From: Anaerolinea thermophila UNI-1
GTDB lineage: Bacteria > Chloroflexota > Anaerolineae > Anaerolineales > Anaerolineaceae
Direction of reading: 5' to 3'
Length of the DNA: 64,000 nucleotides
NCBI RefSeq assembly: GCF_000199675.1
Contig: NC_014960.1
Span: forward strand, 2,852,001-2,916,000
This document shows positions 42,508 to 51,531 of the stretch, piece by piece. The number at the start of each line of letters is the position of its first letter. Position 1 is the first letter of the stretch. Under the pieces are notes generated by a model that worked only from the letters and a program-made list of their open reading frames with translations, was not told where the DNA came from and did no database searches. Both the position numbers and the translations under genes were made by a program.

Positions 42508-45500
42508 GGCAGGGTGTAATTTTTAAAAATGGGAAACAGGATCAGCCGGTAAGGCATATACTGTGGGCACACTGCCGGGGTCAGGCGCAGTTCAAAGCGC
42601 GTCACCCTGCCGGTATCCGCAATTGCCGAGTCCACCACCCACAAACGCCATGTTCCTCTGGCAGATATCCCATCCAGGGTACTCAACGGCTCTTCGGGCT
42701 TGAAGGAACCGCTGAACGGCGGGCTTCCTTGTGAAATGGGCAAAGAGGCTTCATCATCAAATACAGTGCTGGTGAAATTATCCCCGTACTCACCCCGACG
42801 GTTTGCCAGTAAAACTTGCCTGCCGTCGGGGACAAACAGGCGGAGCGTCAAATCTCCGGTATAGGAATGTTGAATGTTGACCAGCACATCCACATCGTAG
42901 ATGCGGAAGTCCTCGGGAACTTCCAGCGGCACTTCCACCCCCGACGGATTGTTATCGGGAATATCTATCACGGCGGAGTTGAGATAAGTGCTCAGCGTGC
43001 CAGGCTGAGCCGCGGCAGGCAAACGAATTGTCCCGTGGAGCGCTTCGACCTGCCCCATGAACACCTGCAAAACCAGTTGCGGAACGAGAAAGCAATCGTT
43101 TTGCAGTCCCACCTGAACACGGAAAGCCGTCAGGTTCTCGCGCGTCTCTCCCGCCGGGATGGAAGGATAATCAGACTGAGACTGCAGGACGTCCACCACC
43201 CCCGCCGCGCCCTGAAGCGCCGCCTTTACTCCATCTGCCGATACCGCGCCGATATTGCGCAGAGAGACCCAAACCTCTCCCGTCTCGCCGGGCTGAAGAA
43301 TCCCATCCGCATTGCCCATCACTTCCTGCACCCGCAGTGAGTTCATCACCAGCAGTGCCTGCGGCGCAGTCACCTCGGCGTTGCTAATCACCAGCGCAAA
43401 ATCCTGATCGGTAGCATCGGCATTGCCCGGCACGCCGTCCCCCGCCAGGTTGTGCGCCAGCACCCGCACCAGGAATACCCCATTCCCCGCCCGCTCCAGC
43501 ACCACCCGCTCCACATTGTTCAGGTCATCCGCCGTACCACCCGGCACCGAGAATTCCCCCTGAAAGCGATTGCCCACATACTGCGCGCCCTGAGCAACCA
43601 CCTGTAAGTCCAGGTCATTGACCAGCGCCTTGCCTGCCGCCGGGTTGCCCGGTGCATCCGTCCACACCAGTGTCACCGCCAGCGGCAGATCCGGGTTGAG
43701 CGGGCGCAGGTAAAATTCCACCTGCTGACCGGTTTCCGTCAACAGGATATCCTGATCGCGGAGCACCCATCCGGGCATGTTGACAATATTTTCCAGGGCA
43801 GGCATGCCCCATCCCTGCCCCGGCGAAGGCAAATCTGTTCCAGCATCCTGCCCGGTCAGGTAGCGGGAAGAGTGGATGATCAACCCCTTCAGCATTGCCG
43901 GACTGGGCGATTGTCCCGGCGCCAGCACGCGCCCGTAATACTCATAGAGCAACTGGGCGATGCCTGCCACCGCCGGCGTTGAATGGCTGGTACCTGAGGA
44001 CCAGGTGTACAGAGACTGCCCGGCAGGGTAATACGCCGGACCGCACACCGAACTGCCATTGTAAGCCGGGTCGCGCGAAGCCGGACCCTGCACATGCGTC
44101 CCCGGCGCCACCACGTCGGGCTTGGCGCGACCATCCTCGGTTGGACCGCGGGACGAGAAAGAAGCCAGATCATCCGCACTGTCGCCATTGCTTTCCCAAC
44201 AGCCATCGAACACCCCTGAATCACGCGGGTTTTCGGTGGCGCCCACCGCCAGCACATTCTTTGCCGTGGCAGGCTCATTGATGGTGGTATCATAAGGCCC
44301 ACTGTTCCCTGCGGCAAACACATGCATCATTTGCTGATTGCCCGGCGTAGAAGGCAGAACATCCCGGGTCAGCGCATCGTAGATTTGCGAATCGACGGTG
44401 TATTTTCCTTCTCCAGATCCACCCCAGGAATTGCTGGTCAGCCGCGCCCCCGCCTGATAGGCCGGCTGGAGAACCCCCGCATACGATGAAGAACATTTTG
44501 TCCAGGAAAACGAACCGGTATTGGTGAAGAGTTTGGTCGCCGCCACCCGCCCAAATGGTGAGATGCCCAGCCCCAGTTGATACCCGCCGGCTTCGTAACT
44601 TTCTGTCTGAGCATCGTATCCCACGACAATCCCCGCGTTGAGCGTGCCATGCCCGCCTACATTGTTTCCCGAAGGATCACTCGTGCAGTTGCGAATATAG
44701 ACCACCCGATCGGGATTGGCGGTTGAACCCCATTGATAAAAGTTCGGGTGCAGAGAAGTATTAGGATCCCCGGCATCCAGCCCATCGTCCATCACATCCA
44801 CCAGCGGATACGCCGCCGGGTCGGTGGGGAAACCATGAGCGATCAACCAATCCATGTATCCAGGGGATTCGGCAACTGTTTTTCCCGAAAAAACAGCGAT
44901 ATTACCCGCCAGCACCTGTCCCTGAATCTCATCCAGCAGTTCAAATTGAGGCAACGGCTCTACATTGACCACGGCGGGAAGCACAGCAATGTCCTTCAGG
45001 CGCTCAACAGGCATACGCAGGCGCAGGTTGACCAGATTCAACAGCGGCTCGCGCTCGCCGTAACGGGCAGATGCCCATCCTTCCAACTGCGCCAGCATAG
45101 CGTCCAGATTGTCCGCCCCAGCAAACACCTGCACGGTCACATCCACATCCCCCTGCGGAGCCGGTTTGGCATCCGGGCGCAGTGCCGGCGCCAGACGATA
45201 ATACGGGTGATAAGCCCCCTGCCAGTACAACGCCTTTGCTACAGCAGTCGGCAATGTCGAAAGCCGTTGAGCAGGCGCGCGCCCGTACACCAGCAGGGCA
45301 TGGTCGGGAACATACGCCACGGAAGTCAACCCTGACTGTTTCAGCGCCTCCAGCCATTCATCCTTCAACGGCGCGGCAAACTGCACCAGCCATAACTGCG
45401 CCCCCTCATCCCCACTCAGAGATTGCCGCCATCCTTGCGGCAGACTGGGTTCTACACTCTGAGAAGAGGTATCAAGAGTCACTCCGCGCAAATACACCCT

Positions 45501-45755
45501 GGGAGAGAGCATTTGAGCCGATGCAGGGAGTTTTGTCTGTCCAATCGGCAACCGCCAGACCGAAAATGTCCCGTAATCGGCAATTTTCTGAGCGTTTTGT
45601 CCTTCAAGCCAATGGGGATGTACTCCAAAAGAAATTTCCACCAGAGTCGGCAGTTCCTCAGGCTCTCCCTGTGCCCCAGCGCTCCCCACGAGATTTGTCC
45701 ACCCCCAAAAGAGGACGCATAACAATATCAGTGCCAACCTGAGAAACCTTTTCAT
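42504..45755 (-). CDS. secreted subtilisin-like protease (S8) with C-terminal P domain
   Basis: ATG 45755 is chosen because a signal peptide (KRFLRLALILLCVLFWGWTN) begins at once and GGAAAGAG lies upstream; a start 18 nt earlier is possible. The product is 1083 residues. A propeptide-like region runs to about 290. The S8 domain follows with LVDVMDDGLDAG (Asp, about 320), GGHGTLNAGIV (His, about 367) and SSGTSHSTPAVAG (Ser, about 590). A jelly-roll region follows, then an adhesive Big-like stretch, and at 920-1060 a proprotein-convertase P domain (VNIQHSYTGDLTLRLFVPDG, DGISARGTWRLWVVD). It probably degrades proteins outside the cell. Confidence 0.9.
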   Translation of the reverse strand: MKRFLRLALILLCVLFWGWTNLVGSAGAQGEPEELPTLVEISFGVHPHWLEGQNAQKIADYGTFSVWRLPIGQTKLPASAQMLSPRVYLRGVTLDTSSQSVEPSLPQGWRQSLSGDEGAQLWLVQFAAPLKDEWLEALKQSGLTSVAYVPDHALLVYGRAPAQRLSTLPTAVAKALYWQGAYHPYYRLAPALRPDAKPAPQGDVDVTVQVFAGADNLDAMLAQLEGWASARYGEREPLLNLVNLRLRMPVERLKDIAVLPAVVNVEPLPQFELLDEIQGQVLAGNIAVFSGKTVAESPGYMDWLIAHGFPTDPAAYPLVDVMDDGLDAGDPNTSLHPNFYQWGSTANPDRVVYIRNCTSDPSGNNVGGHGTLNAGIVVGYDAQTESYEAGGYQLGLGISPFGRVAATKLFTNTGSFSWTKCSSSYAGVLQPAYQAGARLTSNSWGGSGEGKYTVDSQIYDALTRDVLPSTPGNQQMMHVFAAGNSGPYDTTINEPATAKNVLAVGATENPRDSGVFDGCWESNGDSADDLASFSSRGPTEDGRAKPDVVAPGTHVQGPASRDPAYNGSSVCGPAYYPAGQSLYTWSSGTSHSTPAVAGIAQLLYEYYGRVLAPGQSPSPAMLKGLIIHSSRYLTGQDAGTDLPSPGQGWGMPALENIVNMPGWVLRDQDILLTETGQQVEFYLRPLNPDLPLAVTLVWTDAPGNPAAGKALVNDLDLQVVAQGAQYVGNRFQGEFSVPGGTADDLNNVERVVLERAGNGVFLVRVLAHNLAGDGVPGNADATDQDFALVISNAEVTAPQALLVMNSLRVQEVMGNADGILQPGETGEVWVSLRNIGAVSADGVKAALQGAAGVVDVLQSQSDYPSIPAGETRENLTAFRVQVGLQNDCFLVPQLVLQVFMGQVEALHGTIRLPAAAQPGTLSTYLNSAVIDIPDNNPSGVEVPLEVPEDFRIYDVDVLVNIQHSYTGDLTLRLFVPDGRQVLLANRRGEYGDNFTSTVFDDEASLPISQGSPPFSGSFKPEEPLSTLDGISARGTWRLWVVDSAIADTGRVTRFELRLTPAVCPQYMPYRLILFPIFKNYTLP

Positions 45756-45872
45756 TCTGTAAACTCTTTCCATGGAACCGAGCAGTGGATAAAAATAATT
45801 ATACCTGCTGGAGAAGTGAAAGGGAACACTCTTTTTTATAATGACTTTCCAATAATAATAAATTTCTAAAGA

Positions 45873-45901
45873 TTGACAAAATCGCTCATCGGGAGTATAA
45901 T
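45873..45901 (+). promoter_or_regulatory. perfect consensus sigma-A promoter of the peroxiredoxin gene
   Basis: TTGACA (45873-45878) and TATAAT (45896-45901) are separated by exactly 17 bp. The transcript would start near 45908, giving a leader of about 125 nt. Confidence 0.85.
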
Positions 45902-45907
45902 ATCATC

Positions 45908-45939
45908 ACACAAAATTAAGCAAAATGGCTTAAGTGTGT
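45908..45939. promoter_or_regulatory. dyad at the predicted transcript start; possible operator
   Basis: TTAAGC (45916-45921) and GCTTAA (45928-45933) form a 6-bp inverted repeat around AAAATG, extended by ACACA (45908-45912) and TGTGT (45935-45939). No T-run follows on either side, so a terminator is unlikely. Its position over the start point suits a repressor site or a leader hairpin. Confidence 0.45.
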
Positions 45940-46034
45940 AAAAAAGATATACTTTCCAAATCTATCGTAACTTTTTCGGGTAATAATCATCAGAATACAT
46001 AGAATTTTTTAAGAAGAAAGTGAGGTAATGAACC

Positions 46035-46685
46035 ATGTCTGAACAAATGCAAACCCCTGCTTTTCCCCGTTTGAACGAACCCGCCCCCGAATTTGAAGCC
46101 GTGACCACTCACGGTGTCCTGCGCCTGTCCGATTTCCGCGACCGCTGGTTGATTCTCTTCTCCCACCCTGCCGATTTCACACCGGTTTGTACCACCGAGT
46201 TCATCGCCTTTGCCGAAATCTACCCCGAACTGCAAAAGCGCGGTGTGGATTTGCTCGGCTTGAGCATCGACAGCGTGTACTCGCACATCGCCTGGGTGCG
46301 CAACATCGAAGAGAAAACCGGCGTCAAAATCCCCTTCCCGGTGATCGCCGACCTGAACAAAGAAGTTGCTACCCTCTACGGCATGATTCAACCCGGCGCC
46401 AGCAAGACCGAAACCGTGCGGGCTGTCTTCATCATTGACCCCAAAGGCATTCTGCGTGCCATGATTTACTACCCGCTGACCACCGGGCGCAACATGCAGG
46501 AAATCCTGCGCCTGATTGACGCCCTGCAAACCAGCGACCAATACGGCGTTGCCACCCCCGCCAACTGGAAACCCGGCGACAAGGTCATCGTCCCGGCGCC
46601 CAAGACCGTGGACGCGGTGGACGTCTCACCCAAACCGGGCTACGAGGTCATCGACTGGTACCTGGTGAAGAAAGAACTGAAGTAA
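46035..46685 (+). CDS. 1-Cys peroxiredoxin (Prx6/AhpC-TSA family)
   Basis: The protein is 216 residues; GTGAGGTAATGAACC precedes ATG 46035. The peroxidatic block LFSHPADFTPVCTTEFIAF holds Cys52 with the P-x-x-x-T-x-x-C motif. It is the only cysteine in the protein, so the enzyme is of the 1-Cys type and needs an outside thiol donor. The Prx6-type C-terminal extension (TPANWKPGDKVIVPAPKT..EVIDWYLVKKELK) is present. It reduces hydrogen peroxide and alkyl hydroperoxides in the cytosol. The strong promoter implies high expression. Confidence 0.95.
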   Translation: MSEQMQTPAFPRLNEPAPEFEAVTTHGVLRLSDFRDRWLILFSHPADFTPVCTTEFIAFAEIYPELQKRGVDLLGLSIDSVYSHIAWVRNIEEKTGVKIPFPVIADLNKEVATLYGMIQPGASKTETVRAVFIIDPKGILRAMIYYPLTTGRNMQEILRLIDALQTSDQYGVATPANWKPGDKVIVPAPKTVDAVDVSPKPGYEVIDWYLVKKELK

Positions 46686-46689
46686 GCCT

Positions 46690-46920
46690 ATGGCATGCGT
46701 GAATCCGGATGGAACGCTGACCCCATCAGCGCTGACAGTACTGAAAGCAGTACAACAAGCCCCGCAAAAAGCCGAGGTGCTGGCTGAGTCAGTGGGCTTG
46801 CCCCTCTTCCGCGTGCGGAGCAGTCTGCGCGAACTGCGCGAAGCAGGACTTCTCAGCGAAACAGATGGAATGTACGCCATCACACCGCAGGGTGAAGAAG
46901 CCCTGAAAAAGCAAAGTTAA
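46690..46920 (+). CDS. small winged-helix DNA-binding protein
   Basis: The protein is 76 residues, 4 bp after the peroxiredoxin stop, and is probably cotranscribed. Predicted winged-helix text: LTPSALTVLKAVQQAPQKAEVLAESVGLPLFRVRSSLRELREAGLL (helix-turn-helix; recognition helix LFRVRSSLREL), then a two-strand wing SETDGMYAITPQGEEALKK. No ribosome site is visible, so coupling to the upstream gene is likely. It could be a redox-linked regulator, but the sequence has one Cys only (residue 3) and no evidence for sensing. Confidence 0.75.
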   Translation: MACVNPDGTLTPSALTVLKAVQQAPQKAEVLAESVGLPLFRVRSSLRELREAGLLSETDGMYAITPQGEEALKKQS

Positions 46921-46943
46921 CTCTCCCAAGCCAGAGGAAAATT

Positions 46944-46975
46944 GAGGGAGCCTGTTGAAAACGACAGGCTCCCTC
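46944..46975. terminator. bidirectional terminator hairpin between convergent genes
   Basis: A perfect 12-bp stem (GAGGGAGCCTGT 46944-46955 with ACAGGCTCCCTC 46964-46975) with loop TGAAAACG sits between the small regulator gene and the end of the beta-galactosidase gene. AATTTTCC follows on the minus strand; the plus-strand tail (TATCTAAG) is less T-rich. Confidence 0.85.
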
Positions 46976-46978
46976 TAT

Positions 46979-49285
46979 CTAAGCCTTCTGCAGGACAATC
47001 CTGCCGGAATACGTTCTCACCCGAACCTGTCCCGAAGGGGACATACCCAGCGTTTTTCCTTCCGCCACCCGATATCCGCTCAGGGTCAACTGCATGGTAC
47101 TATCCGTTGGCTCGACCTGCAAGATAAGGCTGTCTTCCGTCTCAAATACCCCGGTCACCTCGCCGGTAGAATCATCTACGCGCAAGCCGGGACGCACCTG
47201 CCAGTCCAGTGGCAGAATCAACCCGCGGCGGGCGGGCAGGCGCACAGGCTCACCACCAAACAATGGTTTCCCGCTCAAAGAGATTAACGCTTCCACCGGG
47301 TCATCCTGATAGTTATTCACGAAAAGGAACTTACCCTTCTCCCCTTCGCTGAGGCGCACATCCAGCCAGTCGCTCATCTCGAACAGCGGCGAGCACTCCA
47401 TGCGCTGTGCCATGCGCTCAAAAACCGCCAGGTCTTCCAGCGTATTCGCCGCCAGCGCCGCACCCAGCATCATCACCCTGCCTTTGCCCAGCGAACGGAC
47501 AAAGCCCACGATCTCCCCCTGAACCGTGTGGGCAAATACCTCATCGAAATCGCCTTCGAAACGCTCCACAAATGAAACCGGGATATCGAGCACATCCATA
47601 ATGTGGATAGTCTCGCCGCGGAAAGGTTCAGCATCATGCACAGCACGGATCCCCAGGGCATCCTTCAAGACGGTGCAGGGATGATGCTGGAAATCTTCCT
47701 CGCACAGGCGCCCTGCCAGAATCAGCCTCCCCCCCTGCCGAACGTACTCCACCAGTTTGTGCTGAACGGGAACATCGCACTGTTTTTCCATCATCACCCA
47801 CAGTGTAGGGGTGCGGGTGGCATCCAGCGGGGCGCGGCTGAGTTCCAGCGCATCGAAGGGACGATGCGTAAGCGCCAGACCGCGGGCAATAAAATCAAAC
47901 AGTATCACCTCGCGCTGGTGAGTCAGCACATCCGTCTGCAGACGGGTGAAGGAATTGTTGACCTCGGTCATGAAATCATCCAGCACAAACCCGATAGTGG
48001 TCACCGTGCGGGGTTTTGCCAGCGTCAACGCCTCACCGTATGTCTGAAGCACCCGCGAAAGACGCGGATAACGGTGATAGTGGCGGCGCAGGGTGCCGTC
48101 CTTGCGCACCGGATGCCCCCAATCATGGCGCTTAACCGGGCTGAGGATGGGATGATTCTCCCCGTCAAAAAACAGATAATGGTTGATGGCGCGCATGCCC
48201 GTCGACACGCACAGGCGGGTGTGCAAATCGTAAAACGAAGTCTGCGCGCCGCCAAAGTCCTGATTCCCGCCCGCCTGAAACTCGATGGAGAAAAGAGGCT
48301 GTTCGGGATGGTGCAGGGCTCTGGTCATCTCGTTGACCAGTAGAAGTTGATGAAAGTTGCCCTCTCCAATCCCCAGAGGATAGACATCCGTGGCGCTGAG
48401 CATGCCGGGAATCTGCATCACTTCGGACAGTTGAGAAAGCCCGATGGGGAAAGTCTTTCCGCCATTGCCAAAGCCGTGAATGTTAATCACCGGCGGTACT
48501 TCCAAACCGAAAGAATGCGCGCAGTCCACCAGCCATTCGGCATACTGGCGCAAATATGTGCGGTAAAAGCGACGATACTCTTCTACCACCCACCCGCCAT
48601 GTTCGACATCGGGGTTTTGTAACTGCCGGTGGAGAAATTCCTCCAGTCCATCCATGGGTGCGTTGTCCGGTAAGGTATCTTTCTCTCGCAGGTATGCCGC
48701 AAAACGCGCCAGTGTGTCGGGATGGGTATCCAGCAGATTGCGCACCCAGTGAATCATGCCCATTTCGTTGTCCAACTGCACCAGCAGGATTTTGCCCCCG
48801 CGGGTGACCTGACGCGGCACCAGCACCCCAAATACCGCGCGATACCACTCCCGCGCCCACGCGAGAAAATCCGGGTGCAGGTAACTGACGATGTTCTGCG
48901 GCTTGCCGTCCTGCCCAATTAAAGCCACCTGCGGAGAGCGCACAAAAACCCAGGGTGGGATCCCCTCGTTGATAGTCTCTGCCATGATGTACGGTCCCGG
49001 ACGCGGGATGATCCACAGGCCCATCGAGGATGCCAGATCCAGGAAACCCTGCAGATTTCGCATGGGATGGGTGTGCCCGTCCAAATCCACCCACTCGGGC
49101 TCGGGCTGATGCCACAGCCAGGGAATGTAACTGGCAACGGCGTTGAAACCGGCTTGTTTCAGCAGGTTCAGGCGGTGTTCCCATTGATCGGGCGGTGTGC
49201 GGAAATAATGAAATTCCCCTGCCTGCAAAAGCAACGGTTTACCATCCAGCCAGAATTGTCCCTGCTTAACGGAAAATTGTGCCAT
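46979..49285 (-). CDS. GH35 beta-galactosidase
   Basis: The protein is 768 residues; GAGAGGTGGAGC precedes ATG 49285. It has no signal peptide, so it is cytosolic. GH35 landmarks: QAGEFHYFRTPPDQWEHRLNLLKQAGFNAVASYIPWLWHQP, PGPYIMAETINEGIPPWV, the acid/base Glu in LLVQLDNEMGMIHW (about 175), and the nucleophile Glu in LFSIEFQAGGNQDFGG (about 336). A long C-terminal beta-rich part follows. It hydrolyses terminal beta-galactosides. It is the last gene of the uptake operon and overlaps the cytosolic glycoamylase gene by 20 nt, so it probably acts on the imported oligosaccharide. Confidence 0.92.
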   Translation of the reverse strand: MAQFSVKQGQFWLDGKPLLLQAGEFHYFRTPPDQWEHRLNLLKQAGFNAVASYIPWLWHQPEPEWVDLDGHTHPMRNLQGFLDLASSMGLWIIPRPGPYIMAETINEGIPPWVFVRSPQVALIGQDGKPQNIVSYLHPDFLAWAREWYRAVFGVLVPRQVTRGGKILLVQLDNEMGMIHWVRNLLDTHPDTLARFAAYLREKDTLPDNAPMDGLEEFLHRQLQNPDVEHGGWVVEEYRRFYRTYLRQYAEWLVDCAHSFGLEVPPVINIHGFGNGGKTFPIGLSQLSEVMQIPGMLSATDVYPLGIGEGNFHQLLLVNEMTRALHHPEQPLFSIEFQAGGNQDFGGAQTSFYDLHTRLCVSTGMRAINHYLFFDGENHPILSPVKRHDWGHPVRKDGTLRRHYHRYPRLSRVLQTYGEALTLAKPRTVTTIGFVLDDFMTEVNNSFTRLQTDVLTHQREVILFDFIARGLALTHRPFDALELSRAPLDATRTPTLWVMMEKQCDVPVQHKLVEYVRQGGRLILAGRLCEEDFQHHPCTVLKDALGIRAVHDAEPFRGETIHIMDVLDIPVSFVERFEGDFDEVFAHTVQGEIVGFVRSLGKGRVMMLGAALAANTLEDLAVFERMAQRMECSPLFEMSDWLDVRLSEGEKGKFLFVNNYQDDPVEALISLSGKPLFGGEPVRLPARRGLILPLDWQVRPGLRVDDSTGEVTGVFETEDSLILQVEPTDSTMQLTLSGYRVAEGKTLGMSPSGQVRVRTYSGRIVLQKA

Positions 49286-50522
49286 GCTCCACCTCTCTTC
49301 GCGGCACAAAGCGTAAAATTTCCAATGCCGATTGAATCAGCGGACTGTGAGTATAAACGTCCCATATCAACCCGCTGAGGTAATTCTCAATCATGATCAT
49401 CGAAAGCCCTTTGTTAAAGCCGTAGATATCCTTGCCATACCAGGGCGGAAGCACGTCCAGATTGTAGGCATCGAAAAAGCCATACCTGCCCCAGGTTTGC
49501 GGATGCTGATGGTAAAGGTACTCCGCCATTGACAGCACTTCCTCGGGGGCAAAGGGCAGAGATGCCAGCGCTCCGGCAATGGAAACTGTGCCGTCGTGCT
49601 CCGGCTCATACAAAGATGGCGCACTGCCATAGACACGATACCCGAAGGGACTATCTCCAGCGTTCAAGCCCCAGGAATTGGCATGATAGGTGCGGTAGCG
49701 CAACGCATGCTGCATGCAAAAGGCACGGTCGGCAAGGGTTGCCAGGCGGGTGTTTTCAAACCAGTCCACCCCATCGGGGTCAAGGTACGTACGCACATCC
49801 AGCCAGGCTTCGCTCAACTGATAACAGAAGAGATTGCCGCCGGGGTTGATGATGACAGGCTTACCCTGAAACTCGCCCATATCGCGGTTGAAGCCGGCAT
49901 AAAGCGCCCGCGCCGTCTCCGGCGTGAGGTATGGCGCCGCCAGCAGGTACATCATCTTCTGTTCCGCCGCCATGTCCCACTGGTGAATGAATCCCGGATC
50001 GCCATGGACATAATCTCCATCGCGGTCGGGGTTATACGCCATACGGAACAGGGCCTTACCCTCTTTCTCAAAGACAATAAAATCCCAGTCCACACGGTTG
50101 AGCAATTCTTGTGCCACCTGCTGGATTTCTGCGTCTTGAAAATAGGCTGCGGCGGTTACCACACCGTTCAGACAAATGGCAGTATCAATGGTAGAGTATT
50201 CGCATTGATGAAGACGCTCAGCGGTTTCCATGTTCAGGAAATGGGCAAAAAAACCGCGATGATGCGGGACGTTTTCCAGCAGGGTGCGCAGGGTGCCACG
50301 GGTGATCTCCAGGGCGCGCGTGCGGGTCAGCCGATTGCGCTCATAGGCAATAACCCAGCCCGTCAAAGCAAACCCCACACTGGCAATCGACGAAGTATGA
50401 GGATCTTTTGTACTGTCCAGCGCCAGCCCAAATCCACGGCTGGCAGGATTCAAATTGGTGGTTTCCAGAAAAAAGTCAATCGAGCGATTCAGTTCCTGTT
50501 CGATGATCTGCTGTGCTTTCAT
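49266..50522 (-). CDS. cytosolic glycoamylase-domain protein (GH144-like)
   Basis: The protein is 418 residues without signal peptide. It matches the glycoamylase domain (PF10091) by its text: SRGFGLALDSTKDPHTSSIASVGFALTGW, CEYSTIDTAICLNGVVTAA, WDMAAEQKMMYLLAAPYL, FCYQLSEAWLDVRTYLDPDGVDWFEN, NSWGLNAGDSPFGYRVYG, and HDGTVSIAGALASLPFAPEE. Relatives (GH144) act on beta-1,2-glucans or sophorose; other substrates are possible. It is a paralogue of the lipoprotein at 51524-52912, which suggests outside/inside steps on one glycan. It overlaps the LacI gene by 47 nt. Confidence 0.85.
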   Translation of the reverse strand: MKAQQIIEQELNRSIDFFLETTNLNPASRGFGLALDSTKDPHTSSIASVGFALTGWVIAYERNRLTRTRALEITRGTLRTLLENVPHHRGFFAHFLNMETAERLHQCEYSTIDTAICLNGVVTAAAYFQDAEIQQVAQELLNRVDWDFIVFEKEGKALFRMAYNPDRDGDYVHGDPGFIHQWDMAAEQKMMYLLAAPYLTPETARALYAGFNRDMGEFQGKPVIINPGGNLFCYQLSEAWLDVRTYLDPDGVDWFENTRLATLADRAFCMQHALRYRTYHANSWGLNAGDSPFGYRVYGSAPSLYEPEHDGTVSIAGALASLPFAPEEVLSMAEYLYHQHPQTWGRYGFFDAYNLDVLPPWYGKDIYGFNKGLSMIMIENYLSGLIWDVYTHSPLIQSALEILRFVPRREVEHGTIFR

Positions 50523-51531
50523 GATGTTCCTGTTTAAGCCTTGATGAAGGGGAAATCAGCGAAGAACGGCGCACCACCAGACGGGTGGGCATACGCTGGC
50601 AGGTGATAGGCTTGCCTTCTTCGAGAAAATCAATTAACTGCCGCGCAGCGCGGATGCCCCACTGGTAGCGGGACATATTGACCGAGGAAAGCGGCGGGGT
50701 GAGCAATGGCGCGACAACAATATCATCAAAGCCCACCAATCCCACATCTTCGGGAATGCGCAAACCGTGTTCCTGGAAGGCTCTCATCAACCCGATAGCC
50801 ATTTGATCGTTGGCGCAGAAGACGGCATCCGGCACATCCTGAGCCTGAATCATCTCCAAGCCGGCTTGATACCCGGATTTTTCGTTGAAATCCCCCTGAT
50901 AAACGCGGTACTGCACGCCGTGCTTGTCGGCTTCCTCCATAAAGGTAAGCATACGTTCGCGGTTATCGAACGAATCGCCCGCGCCAGAGACAAAGTTCAC
51001 CCGCCGCGCGCCCTGCTCCACCAGATGCGCCATCACCTGGCGAACACCGTTGACGTTATCCATCAACAGGGGGAAGAAATAATCCACCTTGAGGAAGCGA
51101 TCCAGCGCCACAATAGGAAAACGTTGCGAAGCCAGACGGGTCAGAGTCTCGTTTGGGATGCGGGTATCGAAGACAATTGCCCCATCTACCTGGCGCTGAG
51201 TCAAAATTTTGCTGACCGCCCGACTGGATGGACAAACAATCAGGTCGTACTGCGTTTCCACCGCTACCGCATGAATACCATCCAGAATCTGCTCAAAGAA
51301 CAGACCGCCAAACCCGGTGATGAAGACGCCGATGGTGTGGGTTTTGCGCTTCTTCAGATGACGGGCAAAGGCGTTGGGATGGTAATTCAATTCCTCTGCG
51401 GCTTTAAGCACCCGCTGACGGGTGGCATCGCTAATCGTTCCCGTATCGTTAAGCGCATAGGAAGCCGCGGCAATGCTTACCCCGGCATGCCGCGCCACAT
51501 CTTTGATGGTCACACCGTCTTTTTTAGCCAT
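50476..51531 (-). CDS. LacI family transcriptional regulator
   Basis: The protein is 351 residues. The N-terminal HTH (VTIKDVARHAGVSIAAASYALNDTGTISDATRQRVL) and hinge (LNYHPNAFARHLKK) are classical. The periplasmic-binding-like effector domain has HTIGVFITGFGGLFFEQIL, VDGAIVFDTRI and VFCANDQMAIGLMRAFQEHG with VGLVGFDD. It presumably represses this operon until a sugar binds. Its internal position, with overlaps on both sides, implies autoregulation. The C-terminal 25 residues overlap the next gene and look non-conserved. Confidence 0.95.
   Translation of the reverse strand: MAKKDGVTIKDVARHAGVSIAAASYALNDTGTISDATRQRVLKAAEELNYHPNAFARHLKKRKTHTIGVFITGFGGLFFEQILDGIHAVAVETQYDLIVCPSSRAVSKILTQRQVDGAIVFDTRIPNETLTRLASQRFPIVALDRFLKVDYFFPLLMDNVNGVRQVMAHLVEQGARRVNFVSGAGDSFDNRERMLTFMEEADKHGVQYRVYQGDFNEKSGYQAGLEMIQAQDVPDAVFCANDQMAIGLMRAFQEHGLRIPEDVGLVGFDDIVVAPLLTPPLSSVNMSRYQWGIRAARQLIDFLEEGKPITCQRMPTRLVVRRSSLISPSSRLKQEHHESTADHRTGTESLD

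Noticed and set aside
45908..45939. Dyad read as a terminator or as a PerR box
   Set aside because: There is no T-run, it lies at the transcript start, and the sequence does not fit the PerR consensus.
47603..48343. Plus-strand frames of 240-340 codons opposite the sugar operon (47603, 49596, 51962, 55952 and 61999)
   Set aside because: They mirror real minus-strand genes, start without ribosome sites and give no recognisable protein family.
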